A stretch of 59,844 nucleotides of DNA from Rhodospirillales bacterium (lineage in GTDB: Bacteria > Pseudomonadota > Alphaproteobacteria > Rhodospirillales > Shumkoniaceae): positions 1-59,844 of the forward strand of contig JANQJG010000132.1 in assembly GCA_028281785.1 (NCBI GenBank), written 5' to 3'. Both the position numbers and the translations under genes were made by a program. Each line of letters begins with the position of its first letter. Position 1 is the stretch's first letter. Positions 1-9,800 of the stretch are shown here, in pieces. The notes below the pieces were generated by a model. That model saw only the letters and a program-made list of their open reading frames with translations. It did no database searches and was not told where the DNA came from.

Positions 1-108
1 TGGAGCAAAGGACTTTGCAAACCATCGACACCCCGTTCGGCTCGAGGGTGTCACCTATCTCTTAGGTACAAACTGTTACCTATGTCTCCAGGTCGGACCT
101 ATGAAATT

Positions 109-186
109 TGGGGCGAGAGATGGGACTTGAACCCACGACATCCAGATCCACAATCTGGCGCTCTAACCACCTGAGCTACTCCCGCC
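109..186 (-). tRNA. tRNA-His (GTG)
   Basis: On the minus strand this folds into a full cloverleaf. The anticodon loop TTGTGGA lies between CCAGA and TCTGG, giving anticodon GTG (histidine). The extra 5' G (G-1, position 186) pairs with discriminator C73, the hallmark of tRNA-His. The T loop TTCAAGT is intact and CCA is encoded (109-111). The 78-nt length includes G-1 and CCA. Confidence 0.96.
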
Positions 187-249
187 AGAAGGGGTCTTTA
201 ACTAGACCCAAGGCGGATTTACGTCAAGTGCCGCGCCGCTACTCGCGGC

Positions 250-957
250 TCAGCGCTCCTCGTCGGAGCCCTCCCGCCGCGGGGGTCTCCGAGACGGTGT
301 CTCCGGCCGCTCCGGTCCCCAGACGCGGCTGAAGTAACCGTCAGCGAGCAGCAACGCGCCGGCCGGATTGTGGGCGAGCACCCGGTCCTTGGCGACCAGC
401 GTCGTCACCAGCGCCTGTGAATGGCGGAAGAACAGGCTGTCATGACCGACGCAGAGGCCGACCACGACGTTGAAATCGGTCCCGGCCAGATTGAGGACCT
501 CGGCCTGAGTCACCGGGTTGCACATGGCCTCGAAGCCACCCGGACGGATTTTCTCGTCGTCGCGAAGGCCCATCTCCTCCTTGGCCACCCCGCCGGTCTT
601 GCAGCAGACCGAGGCGACCGTGAAGCCATGGCTTTCGAGAATGCGCGTGAGCGTCACCGCAAGGTCGAAGACGCCGACGCAGAAGGCCACGCCAATCTTC
701 CGAAACCCCATGCGTTTGGCGAAGGCGCAGATTTCCTCAACCCGCGTCCATTCGCAATAGCCCTCGGCCTCGACCCGCGCGGACTCAAGCGCCGCACGCG
801 CAATGAACGGGTCCTCGTACTTCGCGCGGCCCTCCTCGATGGCGGCCCCGCTCACCTTGCTCGGACACCAGCCGGGGCCGCGGCGGAGGTCGTCGCCCTT
901 GCGGCAGACCCGGATTTCCGGCGGGCAATAGGCGCAGGCAGGATCGTCATAGGGCAT
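250..957 (-). CDS. DUF1847 family putative metal-binding protein
   Basis: A 235-residue protein that I recognise as DUF1847, a family of predicted metal-binding proteins without an established reaction. The N terminus carries closely spaced cysteines (C8, C11, C18, C31) that look like a metal site. The middle contains a glycine- and cysteine-rich alpha/beta core with CVGVFDL, SVCCKTGG and VVGLCVGHDS. The last 25 residues are charged and probably disordered. There is no signal peptide or membrane segment, so it is likely cytoplasmic. The gene lies on the same strand as the TauE/SafE permease upstream (46-base gap), so the two may be co-transcribed. The family call is from memory of conserved sequence; the function is unknown. 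Confidence 0.8.
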   Translation of the reverse strand: MPYDDPACAYCPPEIRVCRKGDDLRRGPGWCPSKVSGAAIEEGRAKYEDPFIARAALESARVEAEGYCEWTRVEEICAFAKRMGFRKIGVAFCVGVFDLAVTLTRILESHGFTVASVCCKTGGVAKEEMGLRDDEKIRPGGFEAMCNPVTQAEVLNLAGTDFNVVVGLCVGHDSLFFRHSQALVTTLVAKDRVLAHNPAGALLLADGYFSRVWGPERPETPSRRPPRREGSDEER

Positions 958-1003
958 GGCGGACTCCTCTTAATTCAAAGCCAGGGGTGACGCCTCGGCC
1001 CGG

Positions 1004-1774
1004 TTAAAGGAGCGCGGCCCCGCCATCGTAAAGGAGCTTCAGGCCAGCGGCAAAGAGGAACAGATAGCATAGGCGGTAGAACCAGCCGGGAGAGATCCGC
1101 TTTTGCAGCCAGACGCCCAGCCAAACGCCGATGGGGGCCAGCGGCGCGAGCACGGCAGCCGTCGCCAGATTACCGACCGGAAACAGCCCGAGCCACCAAT
1201 AGGGAATGAGCTTCATATAGTTGATGGCAGTGAACGTCATCACCGAGGTGCCAACGAACAGGGTCTTGTCCATGCGCTGGGGCAACAGGTACGCGTTGGC
1301 CGGCGGCGCGCCCGCATGGGCAAGAAAGCTGGTGAATCCGGCGAGCGTTCCCCAAAACCCGCCGCGACGGATGTCGGGCTCCGTCGTCTGGGACGCAACC
1401 GGCTTACGGAGCCAGTAGTCGATCGTGAAGACAACGGCGACGCCACCGACCAGAAGGCGGATAGCCGACTCGTTGAACCAATGGAAGGTGGCCGTGCCGA
1501 AGGCGATCCCGACGGCCGCGCCCAGCGCGAGATAGGCGAAATTGGCGCGATGCCAAGTATGCCGGTAGGCCCAGACGCCGACCAGGTCCATCAGGCACAG
1601 GATGGGCAGCATGATCGCGGCGGCCTGCGGCGCCGAGATGGCGAGCGACATCATCGGCACGCCGAGCATGGCCAGTCCGCCGCCGAAACCTCCCTTGGAG
1701 ATGGCCGCGAGCAGCACAGCCGGCACAGCGGCGATGTAGAAAATCGGGTCGCTGACGAGTCCGAAACCGCTCAA
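1004..1774 (-). CDS. TauE/SafE (TSUP) family membrane permease
   Basis: A 256-residue, strongly hydrophobic protein with about eight predicted membrane spans, the usual size for the TauE/SafE family (sulfite, sulfoacetate or other organosulfur anion export). The family signature KGGFGGG follows the first span near residue 27, and a second glycine/alanine-rich repeat (GTLAGFTSFLAHAGAPP) begins the C-terminal half, as expected for this internally duplicated fold. Substrate cannot be read from sequence. It is transcribed away from glnB, so the 350-base intergenic region holds divergent promoters. A second, distant TSUP protein is encoded at 48121-48873. Confidence 0.88.
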   Translation of the reverse strand: MSGFGLVSDPIFYIAAVPAVLLAAISKGGFGGGLAMLGVPMMSLAISAPQAAAIMLPILCLMDLVGVWAYRHTWHRANFAYLALGAAVGIAFGTATFHWFNESAIRLLVGGVAVVFTIDYWLRKPVASQTTEPDIRRGGFWGTLAGFTSFLAHAGAPPANAYLLPQRMDKTLFVGTSVMTFTAINYMKLIPYWWLGLFPVGNLATAAVLAPLAPIGVWLGVWLQKRISPGWFYRLCYLFLFAAGLKLLYDGGAALL

Positions 1775-1906
1775 TAGCCCGCCCCCTTCCGGGGCAGAAC
1801 CCTAAAGCCCGCGATGTCTGCGGCCAAGAGGTCAATGACGTCAGGCAGACCATGTGGTTGACTAAGAAATCAGCATTTGACTGTTTTCTAGGCAGATCGG
1901 CGCTGA

Positions 1907-2464
<558 letters not shown>

Positions 2465-2530
2465 GAACGCCATCCGCCCCACCATCTGCGTTTATTCATT
2501 GTTCGAAAAGGGAAAAGAGGGAACACGAAG

Positions 2531-3958
2531 ATGTCTTTGAACTGCAAGAGCCCAGAGGATGTCCTGAAGGTTATCAAGGAAAAGGACATCCCCTTCGTCG
2601 ACCTGCGCTTCACCGATCCCCGCGGCAAGTGGCAGCATCTGGCCATGACCTCGGAGTCTATCGACGACGCCGCGTTCGCCGACGGCATCATGTTCGACGG
2701 GTCGTCGATCGCGGGCTGGAAGGCGATCAACGAGTCCGACATGGCTCTTATTCCCGACGCAGCCTCCGCCAGGCTCGACCCCTTCTCCGCGCAGCCCTCT
2801 TTGATTCTGTTCTGCGACGTGCTCGAACCGGCGACCGGTCAGTCCTATGGCCGCGACCCGCGCTCGCTCGCGAAAAAGGCCGAGGCCTATCTGGCCTCGA
2901 CGGGTGTCGGCGACACCGCCTATTTCGGGCCCGAGGCGGAGTTTTTCATTTTCGACGACGTGCGTTTCAACGTGTCGATGAACAGCTGCTTCTATGAGTT
3001 CGATTCCGATGAAGGGCCTTATGTGAGCGGCAAGATCATGCCCGAGGGCCGCGGCAATATCGGCCACCGCCCCCCCATCAAGGGCGGGTACTTCCCGGTC
3101 CCGCCCGTGGATTCGACCGGGGACCTGAGGGCCGAGATGGTGTCCGTGATGAAGGAAATGGGCCTCAAGATGGAGAAGCACCATCACGAGGTCGCGCCGA
3201 GCCAGTCTGAGCTTGGCGTCGCCTTCGACACCCTGGTCAAGGCCGCCGACGACCTTCAGATCTACAAATACTGCGTCCACATGGTCGCCCACAGCTATGG
3301 CAAGACGGCCACCTTCATGCCGAAGCCCGTGGTCGGCGACAACGGGTCGGGCATGCACACCCATCAGTCCATCTTCAAGGACGGAAACCCGGTCTTCGCG
3401 GGATCGGGCTACGCCGACCTCTCCGACACCGCCCTCTACTATATCGGCGGGATCGTCACCCATGCCCGGGCGCTGAACGCCTTCACCAACCCCTCGACGA
3501 ACAGCTACAAGCGCCTGATCCCCGGCTTCGAGGCGCCAGTCCTGCTCGCCTATTCGGCGCGCAACCGGTCCGCGTCCTGCCGCATTCCGTTCACGGCGAA
3601 CCCCAAGGGCAAGCGGGTCGAGGTCCGCTTCCCCGATCCAACTGCCAACCCCTATCTGAGCTTTGCGGCCATGTTGATGGCCGGGCTCGACGGCATCGAG
3701 AAGCGCATCCATCCGGGCGACGCCATCGACAAGAACCTCTACGACCTGCCGCCCGAGGAGCTGAAGGAAGTTCCGACCGTGTGCGGCAGCCTGCGCCAGG
3801 CCCTCAACGCGCTCGACGAGGATCGCGACTTCCTCAAGAAGGGCGACGTCTTCAGCGACGACCTGATCGACGGCTATCTCGAGCTCAAATGGGAAGAAGT
3901 CTACAACTTCGAGCACACGCCGCATCCGGTCGAGTTCCAGATGTACTACTCGTCCTAG
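2531..3958 (+). CDS. glnA: Type I glutamine synthetase
   Basis: A 475-residue glutamine synthetase that condenses glutamate and ammonium with ATP to make glutamine. Visible family elements are the N-terminal beta-grasp domain with [11 protein letters not shown], the metal-site signature GPEAEFF near residue 135, the NGSGMH region (here [11 protein letters not shown]), and the adenylylation tyrosine Y404 in [11 protein letters not shown]. The adenylylation site marks it as the class regulated by GlnE, downstream of the PII protein encoded immediately before it. The start is preceded by AAAAGAGGG. A strong rho-independent terminator follows at 3981-4012. Confidence 0.98.
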   Translation: MSLNCKSPEDVLKVIKEKDIPFVDLRFTDPRGKWQHLAMTSESIDDAAFADGIMFDGSSIAGWKAINESDMALIPDAASARLDPFSAQPSLILFCDVLEPATGQSYGRDPRSLAKKAEAYLASTGVGDTAYFGPEAEFFIFDDVRFNVSMNSCFYEFDSDEGPYVSGKIMPEGRGNIGHRPPIKGGYFPVPPVDSTGDLRAEMVSVMKEMGLKMEKHHHEVAPSQSELGVAFDTLVKAADDLQIYKYCVHMVAHSYGKTATFMPKPVVGDNGSGMHTHQSIFKDGNPVFAGSGYADLSDTALYYIGGIVTHARALNAFTNPSTNSYKRLIPGFEAPVLLAYSARNRSASCRIPFTANPKGKRVEVRFPDPTANPYLSFAAMLMAGLDGIEKRIHPGDAIDKNLYDLPPEELKEVPTVCGSLRQALNALDEDRDFLKKGDVFSDDLIDGYLELKWEEVYNFEHTPHPVEFQMYYSS

Positions 3959-3980
3959 ACGCTCAGGAACCTTTCAGGGA

Positions 3981-4012
3981 AAGGGGCCGCCGGCAGAAGC
4001 GGCCCCTTTTTT
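3981..4012 (+). terminator. Rho-independent terminator of glnBA
   Basis: The stem GGGGCCGC/GCGGCCCC with a short loop is followed by a run of six T. It begins 23 bases after the glnA stop codon. Confidence 0.93.
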
Positions 4013-4251
4013 GTATCTCGTTCTCGGGAAGGCAGAGAGATTATTTCTCCGCCATCTTTTGTCTACCGTGAAGTGAACCAACCATTGTGAATGTTACAGG
4101 ATTGAAACCAATCATAATTTGCCCTCAGGCCGACCATACGAGATCATATGCTCACCAACCAATCCACATCTAGTCATGAGAATTACTTGAAATTCACTCA
4201 TTGAGTTTTGCTTGGCATCTACGCCGCATCCCGGAGGCTCAGAGAACCAGC

Positions 4252-5137
4252 ATGAGAGCATGGAGTCGCGTCCTCTGCGTTATCCTCCTGGCCGTCGCCC
4301 TATCCTCCTGCTCACCAGAACCTCCGGTCGTGCCCGAGCACGTCGATTTCGATACGCTTCCCGAGTACGCTGAAGACGAAGATCGGAAGTATGCCCGCTA
4401 TCCAGAGGGCAAAATCCGGGTCGAGTCGGACGCCTATGATCCTCAGACATTTCGCCCTCGCAATGTCATGCGCCGATTCATGGCATGCGATATTCAAGAC
4501 AACGCTCAGTTGGCAGTCGACCTGTGCCGAGAGGCGGCCAGATCCGAATGCTCGATCCATGCGCTTGGTGACCGTGACGTCAGGGGATTGACAAAAGGCC
4601 AACTCGTTTCCGCCATCGCCGCCTATCAAAAACGCGTTCAGGAATCCGAAAAACTACCCAAACCCGCCCGCACGTTGGGCGTCGAGTTCGCCACGCTGGC
4701 AATCCGCAAAACTGAAAACGAGCCCCGCATATCGGGCGCGCATTTCCTTGGAGCAGGTTGCACCCTGCCGAGGGGTGTTCGGAGCCAGGATCGCCGAGCA
4801 CGGCATCTGCGTGTTCACCTGGGAGAATGAGGATTTGCGCCGCAAAGGACGGCTTGCCCGCTCCATCCTGAAGACAACGGCGGAATGCGACGACGGAACC
4901 GCATTCGAGGGCCTGCTGGTCATGGAGGGGCCGCGGAACGGCTTCGGCCGACTGACCTCGCAGAACGGATATCGGCTCTATCTGCTGACAGATATGGGTC
5001 CGTTCCTCCAAGACCCGCCCGTGGAGTTCGCCGACGCTTGGAAAGCCAAACGATCGGAGACGGTGAAACTCGTCGATAAGAACGAACTTCCGACGTCGAT
5101 CGATCTCCGCCCGTCGGAACGAGGTAAAAACAAGTAA
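4252..5137 (+). pseudogene. Putative lipoprotein gene, apparently frameshifted
   Basis: The first frame opens at ATG 4252 with a lipoprotein signal (hydrophobic stretch, then LSSC, lipidated Cys at residue 20) and runs to a stop at 4830. Its last 20-30 residues look like out-of-frame arginine-rich sequence. A second frame covers about 4740-5137 and reads as ordinary protein (for example EHGICVFTWENEDL and FEGLLVMEGPRNGFGRL), but has no good start codon or ribosome site. The simplest reading is one gene with a frameshift between about 4725 and 4800, from mutation or sequencing error. I do not recognise the family. The upstream region (4013-4251) is AT-richer than the surroundings, which hints at acquired DNA. 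Two separate overlapping genes cannot be excluded. Confidence 0.55.
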
Positions 5138-5161
5138 GCGAATTCCTGTCCGTTATCGTGT

Positions 5162-5527
5162 CTATCCTTCGGGGAGGCGGAGGGTCAGCGTCTTGCCGCC
5201 ATAGCCGTCGACGCTGTCATGGGCGCGGATGGTGACCTCGGCGACGTCTTCGGGAATGCGCACGCCGGACAGACTACGCGTGAAAGGCTGTTCCTCCACA
5301 TGGGGATGCAGCAGGGTGCGGGTGCCGAGGACGGTCCCGTCCGGGGCCAGAACCTCCCAACGGTCGGCATAGTGATCCCAGCCAGTGTCGGCGTGACGTA
5401 CCGTGACGTCGAAGCGATAGCTGCCGTCAGCGCCCCGCTGGGCTTTCGCTTCCACGACATCCGCCTCCCCCGCCATCGCTGCGGGCGCCAGAACAACCAG
5501 GGCCAGGGCCACCAACAATCGCTGCAT
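5162..5527 (-). CDS. Small secreted protein, unknown function
   Basis: A 121-residue protein with a clear Sec signal peptide (MQRLLVALALVVLAPAAMAG, cleavage after AMA). The mature part is about 100 residues with alternating hydrophobic residues and motifs such as YRFDVTVRHADTGWDHYADRWEV, suggesting a small beta-sandwich domain. It is likely periplasmic. It stands alone, convergent with the lipoprotein gene that ends at 5137. I do not recognise a named family. Confidence 0.7.
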   Translation of the reverse strand: MQRLLVALALVVLAPAAMAGEADVVEAKAQRGADGSYRFDVTVRHADTGWDHYADRWEVLAPDGTVLGTRTLLHPHVEEQPFTRSLSGVRIPEDVAEVTIRAHDSVDGYGGKTLTLRLPEG

Positions 5528-5933
5528 GATGCGTCTCCCAAGGTGGAGATTGGATATGCCGGATCACTAACGGCAGCGCCACACACGTCCCCGTGAGGGG
5601 CAAATCGAGATTTAGACTCAATCATGTGTTGTGGCCCAAGTTTGCTTTATGTTCGCGTTCTATTCGCTGATGATTCGGCTATACCCCCTCCCTTTGGGGG
5701 AGTTTTTACCTCCAATGAGGTTCCTGATACGTTCTGTTGCCCCGGAAGACCGTGCCGGCGAACGAAACTTCCGAGACCTCCGGGTCCGATCTCCCTGTCT
5801 GCCCCAGCATCTCGCGTATCATCTCACAATATCTTGTGCGCTTTGATCCGTCTGAGTACTTTATCACGCTGATGCGGTTTGGAGACCCCGGTGCCGGACA
5901 TGATAGCCCGGTGCTGGTCCCGGGATTTGAGGG
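5528..5933. other. Intergenic region before parE, no gene seen
   Basis: These 406 bases separate the small secreted gene (minus) from parE (plus). The short open frames here show no recognisable protein character or ribosome sites. A weak hairpin CTCCC/GGGAG followed by five T sits at 5688-5707 and could be a plus-strand terminator, though nothing is annotated to need it. parE promoter elements must lie here but I cannot place them; TGAGGG just before 5934 serves as its ribosome site. Confidence 0.5.
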
Positions 5934-7922
5934 ATGAACAACCTTTTCGATCTAACGAAACGCCAGAGCGACTCCTACACGGCCAAGGACATCGAGGTCC
6001 TGGAGGGGCTGGAGCCCGTGCGCCGCCGCCCGGGCATGTATATCGGCGGCACCGACGAGGCCGCCCTGCATCACCTCGTGGCGGAGCTGCTCGACAATGC
6101 CATGGACGAGGCCGTGGCCGGACATGCCAGCCGTATCGAGCTGGAACTCGCCGCGGACAACATGGTGACGGTTCGCGACAACGGGCGCGGCATCCCCATC
6201 GACCCACATCCCAAATACCGGAACCGGCCGGCGCTCGAGATCATCCTGACGACGCTCCACTCGGGCGGGAAATTCAGCGGCAAGGCCTATGCGACATCGG
6301 GCGGGCTGCACGGGGTCGGACTCTCGGTCGTGAACGCGCTCGCCGACAAAATGACCGTGGAGGTCGCCCGCGACCGCCACCTATGGCGCCAGAGCTACCG
6401 CCGCGGGAAGCCTCAAGAACCGCTCAAGGATCTCGGGGCCATTCAGAACCGGCGGGGAACCACCGTCACCTTTCACCCCGACCCCAAGATTTTCGGAGAG
6501 CGCGCCCGATTTCGCCCCGCCCTCCTCTACCGCATGGCGCGGTCGAAGGCGTATCTGTTCCGCGGCGTCGAGATCCGCTGGAGCTGCGATCCCGCCCTCA
6601 TCGGCGAAAAGGACACCACGCCGGCATCGGAAATCCTCCGCTTTCCTGGGGGGTTACGGGATTTTCTTGAGTCCGTTCTGAACGACCGGAAGCGGATCAC
6701 GCCGCAGGCCTTTGCGGGGGAAGCACGTTTGAACGGCGGGTCCGGCAGGGTCGAATGGGCCGTGGACTGGCCGATGGACGAGGACGGCTTCCTGAATTCC
6801 TACTGCAATACCGTTCCGACGAGCCAGGGCGGGACCCACGAGCAAGGGCTGCGAACGGCGCTGACAAGGGGCCTCCGCGCCTATGGGGACCTCATCAACA
6901 ACAAGCAGGCGGCCAAGATCACCGCCGAGGATGTCGTTGGCGGTTGCTGCGCCATGCTGTCGGTCTTCATCGAGGATCCGCAGTTCCAGGGCCAGACCAA
7001 GGAGCGCCTGTCCTCGCCGGAAGCGGCACGCCTTGTCGAGACATCGATCCGCGACCACTTCGATCACTGGCTGTCGGCGGCACCGGATGCCGCCCAGGCG
7101 CTGCTCAACGGAATCGTCCAGCGGGCCGAGACGCGGCTGCGGCGTCGGCAGGACCGGGAACTCAAGCGGCAGTCGGCGACGCGTAAGCTGCGGTTGCCGG
7201 GCAAGCTCGCGGACTGCTCGCGAACCACGGCCGCAGGCACCGAGATCTTCCTGGTGGAAGGCGACTCCGCCGGAGGCTCGGCCAAGCAGGCGCGCGCCCG
7301 TGAGACGCAGGCGGTGCTGCCCCTGCGCGGAAAGATCCTGAACGTCGCCAGCGCGTCGGCCGACAAATACCGCGGCAATCAGGAACTGCGGGATCTGGTC
7401 GAAGCTTTGGGCTGCGGCGTGGGCGAGGCCTATGACGAGGCGGCGCTGCGCTATGAACGGGTGATCATCATGACGGACGCGGACGTCGACGGCGCCCATA
7501 TCGCGTCTCTATTGATGACGTTTTTCTTCAAAAAGATCCCGCAACTCATTGAAGGTGGTCATCTCTACCTGACAATCCCCCCGCTTTACCGCATCAGCCA
7601 GGGGGGGCGGTCCGTCTACGCCCTCGACGATGCCAACAAGGACCGAATTCTGGCGACCGAGTTCACGGGAAAGGGAAAAATCGAAATCAGCCGGTTCAAG
7701 GGGCTGGGCGAGATGCCGCCAGCCCAGCTCAAAGAGACGGCGATGGACCCGACCAAACGCAAGATCCTGCGCGTCACGATCGCCGACGGGTCGGCGGCCG
7801 ATCCCGCGGCATCGGCAAAGACCACCGCGAGCGTGGTCGAGACCCTGATGGGGCGCAAACCCGAATTGCGGTTCGAATACATTCAGACGCACGCCCGCTT
7901 TGTCGATCACATCGACGTGTGA
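5934..7922 (+). CDS. parE: DNA topoisomerase IV subunit B
   Basis: A 662-residue type IIA topoisomerase ATPase subunit; with ParC it decatenates daughter chromosomes. Visible in order are the GHKL ATPase domain (ELLDNAMDE at 51-59, DNGRGIP at 82-88, GGLHGVG at 123-129), the transducer domain with the QGGTHEQG segment near 298-305, and the TOPRIM domain with EGDSAGG at 442-448 and the metal-binding DADVDG at 515-520. The C terminus FKGLGEMPPAQLKETAMDP is conserved. The length and the absence of the GyrB insertion favour ParE over GyrB. parC is not in the window. Confidence 0.95.
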   Translation: MNNLFDLTKRQSDSYTAKDIEVLEGLEPVRRRPGMYIGGTDEAALHHLVAELLDNAMDEAVAGHASRIELELAADNMVTVRDNGRGIPIDPHPKYRNRPALEIILTTLHSGGKFSGKAYATSGGLHGVGLSVVNALADKMTVEVARDRHLWRQSYRRGKPQEPLKDLGAIQNRRGTTVTFHPDPKIFGERARFRPALLYRMARSKAYLFRGVEIRWSCDPALIGEKDTTPASEILRFPGGLRDFLESVLNDRKRITPQAFAGEARLNGGSGRVEWAVDWPMDEDGFLNSYCNTVPTSQGGTHEQGLRTALTRGLRAYGDLINNKQAAKITAEDVVGGCCAMLSVFIEDPQFQGQTKERLSSPEAARLVETSIRDHFDHWLSAAPDAAQALLNGIVQRAETRLRRRQDRELKRQSATRKLRLPGKLADCSRTTAAGTEIFLVEGDSAGGSAKQARARETQAVLPLRGKILNVASASADKYRGNQELRDLVEALGCGVGEAYDEAALRYERVIIMTDADVDGAHIASLLMTFFFKKIPQLIEGGHLYLTIPPLYRISQGGRSVYALDDANKDRILATEFTGKGKIEISRFKGLGEMPPAQLKETAMDPTKRKILRVTIADGSAADPAASAKTTASVVETLMGRKPELRFEYIQTHARFVDHIDV

Positions 7923-7992
7923 GGCGAGAGACGCTCTACCTCTCCCATAAAACCACCACCATCTTTACGGCAGCAGAAACCATAGGAGATAG

Positions 7993-8565
7993 ATGGTGAA
8001 GTCTGTTTTGCGCGTAGCCTTGATCGGCGTCGTTATCCTGAGCGTCGCCGCCTGCGGTGTCGAGATCCGGCGCAGCAAGGTGAACTTCCAAGGGATTCAG
8101 AGCTTTTTCGCCTATGGCGGCGCCCTTGGCGATTTCCTTGTCGACGTCGTGGGCAACCCCTTCCCCGAGCCCAAGGCGGAGGTCGACCGGACCATCACGG
8201 ACGAAATGTATGGCAGCCATGCGGGACCGGTGACCAACTTCACGACCGAGAGAACCCCGAGGGTTCGCCCCGAGTATCGCGCGGTATTTCTGTTCAATCC
8301 CCCCCGCGCATTCAACGGCTTCTGGTTGTGCGATGGATCGCGGGAGCTTCAGGCGGGGCCGACCGGCGAGCGGCTCCATGTGATTGCAGGGTTCTGCGTC
8401 GGAGATCGGACCTATACCGAGGTCCGCGCCAGTATCCCCGCCCCAGCCACGTCCCGCGACCCGCAGTTCCGCCAGATGGTCCGAAACGTGACCCAAGAGC
8501 TGTTCCCGCTGTACGATCAGTTCGAGCGTGACGACGACAGCGCTTGCGCGATTTTCCCCTGCTGA
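7993..8565 (+). CDS. Putative lipoprotein, unknown function
   Basis: A 190-residue protein starting at ATG 7993 with AGGAGA just upstream. The N terminus is a lipoprotein signal peptide with lipobox SVAAC and lipidated Cys at residue 21. The mature part contains four further cysteines (one in FWLCDGSRE, one in GFCVGDRTY, two in the terminal SACAIFPC), which could form disulfides in the periplasm. I do not recognise a family. It follows parE by 70 bases on the same strand; co-transcription is possible but functionally unexplained. Its 3' end faces rpsI across a strong hairpin. Confidence 0.75.
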   Translation: MVKSVLRVALIGVVILSVAACGVEIRRSKVNFQGIQSFFAYGGALGDFLVDVVGNPFPEPKAEVDRTITDEMYGSHAGPVTNFTTERTPRVRPEYRAVFLFNPPRAFNGFWLCDGSRELQAGPTGERLHVIAGFCVGDRTYTEVRASIPAPATSRDPQFRQMVRNVTQELFPLYDQFERDDDSACAIFPC

Positions 8566-8617
8566 CAGACGCGAATTTCTCCCCTGGCATCAGCTACATC
8601 AGCTAATGCTGGAACGC

Positions 8618-8650
8618 GGAAAGGGCGTTCCCAACGGGAACGCCCTTTCC
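8618..8650. terminator. Bidirectional hairpin between convergent genes
   Basis: A perfect 15-base-pair stem, GGAAAGGGCGTTCCC and its complement around an AAC loop, sits between the ends of the lipoprotein gene (plus) and rpsI (minus). No long T run follows on either strand, so it may stop transcription less sharply than a classical terminator or protect 3' ends. Confidence 0.75.
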
Positions 8651-8677
8651 GCCGCGAAAACTTGAAATCTTGTGGGA

Positions 8678-9178
8678 TCACCGCTTGGAGAACTGGAAGC
8701 TCCGTCGGGCCTTGCGGCGGCCATACTTCTTGCGCTCCACGACCCGGGCATCGCGAGTCAGGAACCCGCCTTTCTTAAGTACGGGTCGCAAGGCCGGCTC
8801 GTAATAGGTGAGCGCGCGGCTGATCCCATGGCGGACGGCACCCGCCTGCCCCGAGAGTCCCCCCCCGGAGACGGTGCAAATCACATCGTACTGGCCGGCG
8901 CGCCCAGCCACTTCAAAGGGCTGATTGATGATCATCCGCAGCACGGGCCGCGCAAAGAACCTTTCGACATCGCGACCGTTCACCGTCACGTTGCCGGAGC
9001 CCGGCTTGATCCACACCCTGGCAATCGCGTTCTTGCGCTTGCCCGTGGCATAGGCCCGTCCATTTTGGTCGATCTTCGGTTCCGGCAGAACGGCATCCTC
9101 GGTGGAGACCGGGGTCTCCGGCGCCGTCCCTTCGACCGCGTCCTTCAGATCCTCAAGGCCTATTCTTTCCTGAGCCAT
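8678..9178 (-). CDS. rpsI: 30S ribosomal protein S9
   Basis: A 166-residue protein whose last 130 residues are canonical S9: [20 protein letters not shown], the [19 protein letters not shown] core, and the basic C-terminal tail ending in FSKR, which reaches the P-site tRNA in the ribosome. The 36-residue acidic N-terminal extension is usual in Alphaproteobacteria. It follows rplM by four bases, the conserved rplM-rpsI operon. Confidence 0.97.
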   Translation of the reverse strand: MAQERIGLEDLKDAVEGTAPETPVSTEDAVLPEPKIDQNGRAYATGKRKNAIARVWIKPGSGNVTVNGRDVERFFARPVLRMIINQPFEVAGRAGQYDVICTVSGGGLSGQAGAVRHGISRALTYYEPALRPVLKKGGFLTRDARVVERKKYGRRKARRSFQFSKR

Positions 9179-9182
9179 GGCC

Positions 9183-9647
9183 TCAAATGCTCCTCTTGTT
9201 CTTCGGGTTCATGGCAGACAGGTCCAGAACCTCGGGCTTCTGCGCCTCATGCGGATGGGCGGGACCGGGATAGACGTGCAGTTTCCGCATCTGCCGCCGG
9301 CCCAGCGGGTTGCGGCTGATCATGCGCTCCACAGCCTTGAGGATGACCCGCTCAGGATGGTTTCCGGACAGGATCTGATCCGGCGACCGCGACTTGATCC
9401 CGCCGGGATGGCCGGTATGCCAGAAGTACCGCTTGTCGGTCCGCTTGCGCCCCGTGAGGCGCACCTTCTCCGCATTCACCACAATGATATTGTCGCCACA
9501 ATCGATATGCGGCGTGTACATCGGTTTGTGCTTACCGCGCAGGCGCATGGCCACGATGCTGGCGAGCCGCCCGAGGACGACTCCTTCGGCGTCGATGACG
9601 TACCACTTGCGGTCCACTTCCGACGGCTTGGCCGAATAGGTTTTCAT
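9183..9647 (-). CDS. rplM: 50S ribosomal protein L13
   Basis: A 154-residue L13 starting [20 protein letters not shown]; an alternative ATG lies one codon upstream at 9650. Conserved elements include [18 protein letters not shown] and HTGHPGG, and the C-terminal [16 protein letters not shown]13 is an early 50S assembly protein. The open frame extends further upstream but without family similarity. A sigma-70-type promoter at 9704-9731 and a short leader hairpin precede it. Confidence 0.97.
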   Translation of the reverse strand: MKTYSAKPSEVDRKWYVIDAEGVVLGRLASIVAMRLRGKHKPMYTPHIDCGDNIIVVNAEKVRLTGRKRTDKRYFWHTGHPGGIKSRSPDQILSGNHPERVILKAVERMISRNPLGRRQMRKLHVYPGPAHPHEAQKPEVLDLSAMNPKNKRSI

Positions 9648-9673
9648 CATGAGCTCGCTGGTCGTGTTGGATG

Positions 9674-9690
9674 GGCTCCGTACCGGAGCC
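9674..9690 (-). promoter_or_regulatory. Leader hairpin upstream of rplM-rpsI
   Basis: A perfect 7-base-pair stem (GGCTCCG, loop TAC, CGGAGCC) lies in the roughly 50-nt leader between the predicted transcription start and rplM. L13 represses its own operon through the mRNA leader in E. coli; this hairpin could have that role here, but that is inference. Confidence 0.45.
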
Positions 9691-9703
9691 TCACGGGCGG
9701 CGG

Positions 9704-9731
9704 AGTATGCCAGATGCCCGCATCCAGTCAA
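9704..9731 (-). promoter_or_regulatory. Sigma-70-type promoter for rplM-rpsI
   Basis: On the minus strand, TTGACT (9726-9731) and CATACT (9704-9709) are separated by 16 bases. This places the start of transcription about 50 bases before rplM. Confidence 0.7.
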
Positions 9732-9800
9732 CAAAAAATCATTATTTTTGCGCAGGTTATCGACAGGGTATCAGAATACCTCGGCGACTTTCTTCGGCGG

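Noticed and set aside
2492-3925. 477-codon open frame opposite glnA
   Set aside because: A shadow of the GC-rich glutamine synthetase gene; no ribosome site or protein-like pattern.
5624-5937. Short plus-strand frames in the gap before parE
   Set aside because: They overlap one another in different frames, lack ribosome sites and have no recognisable sequence.
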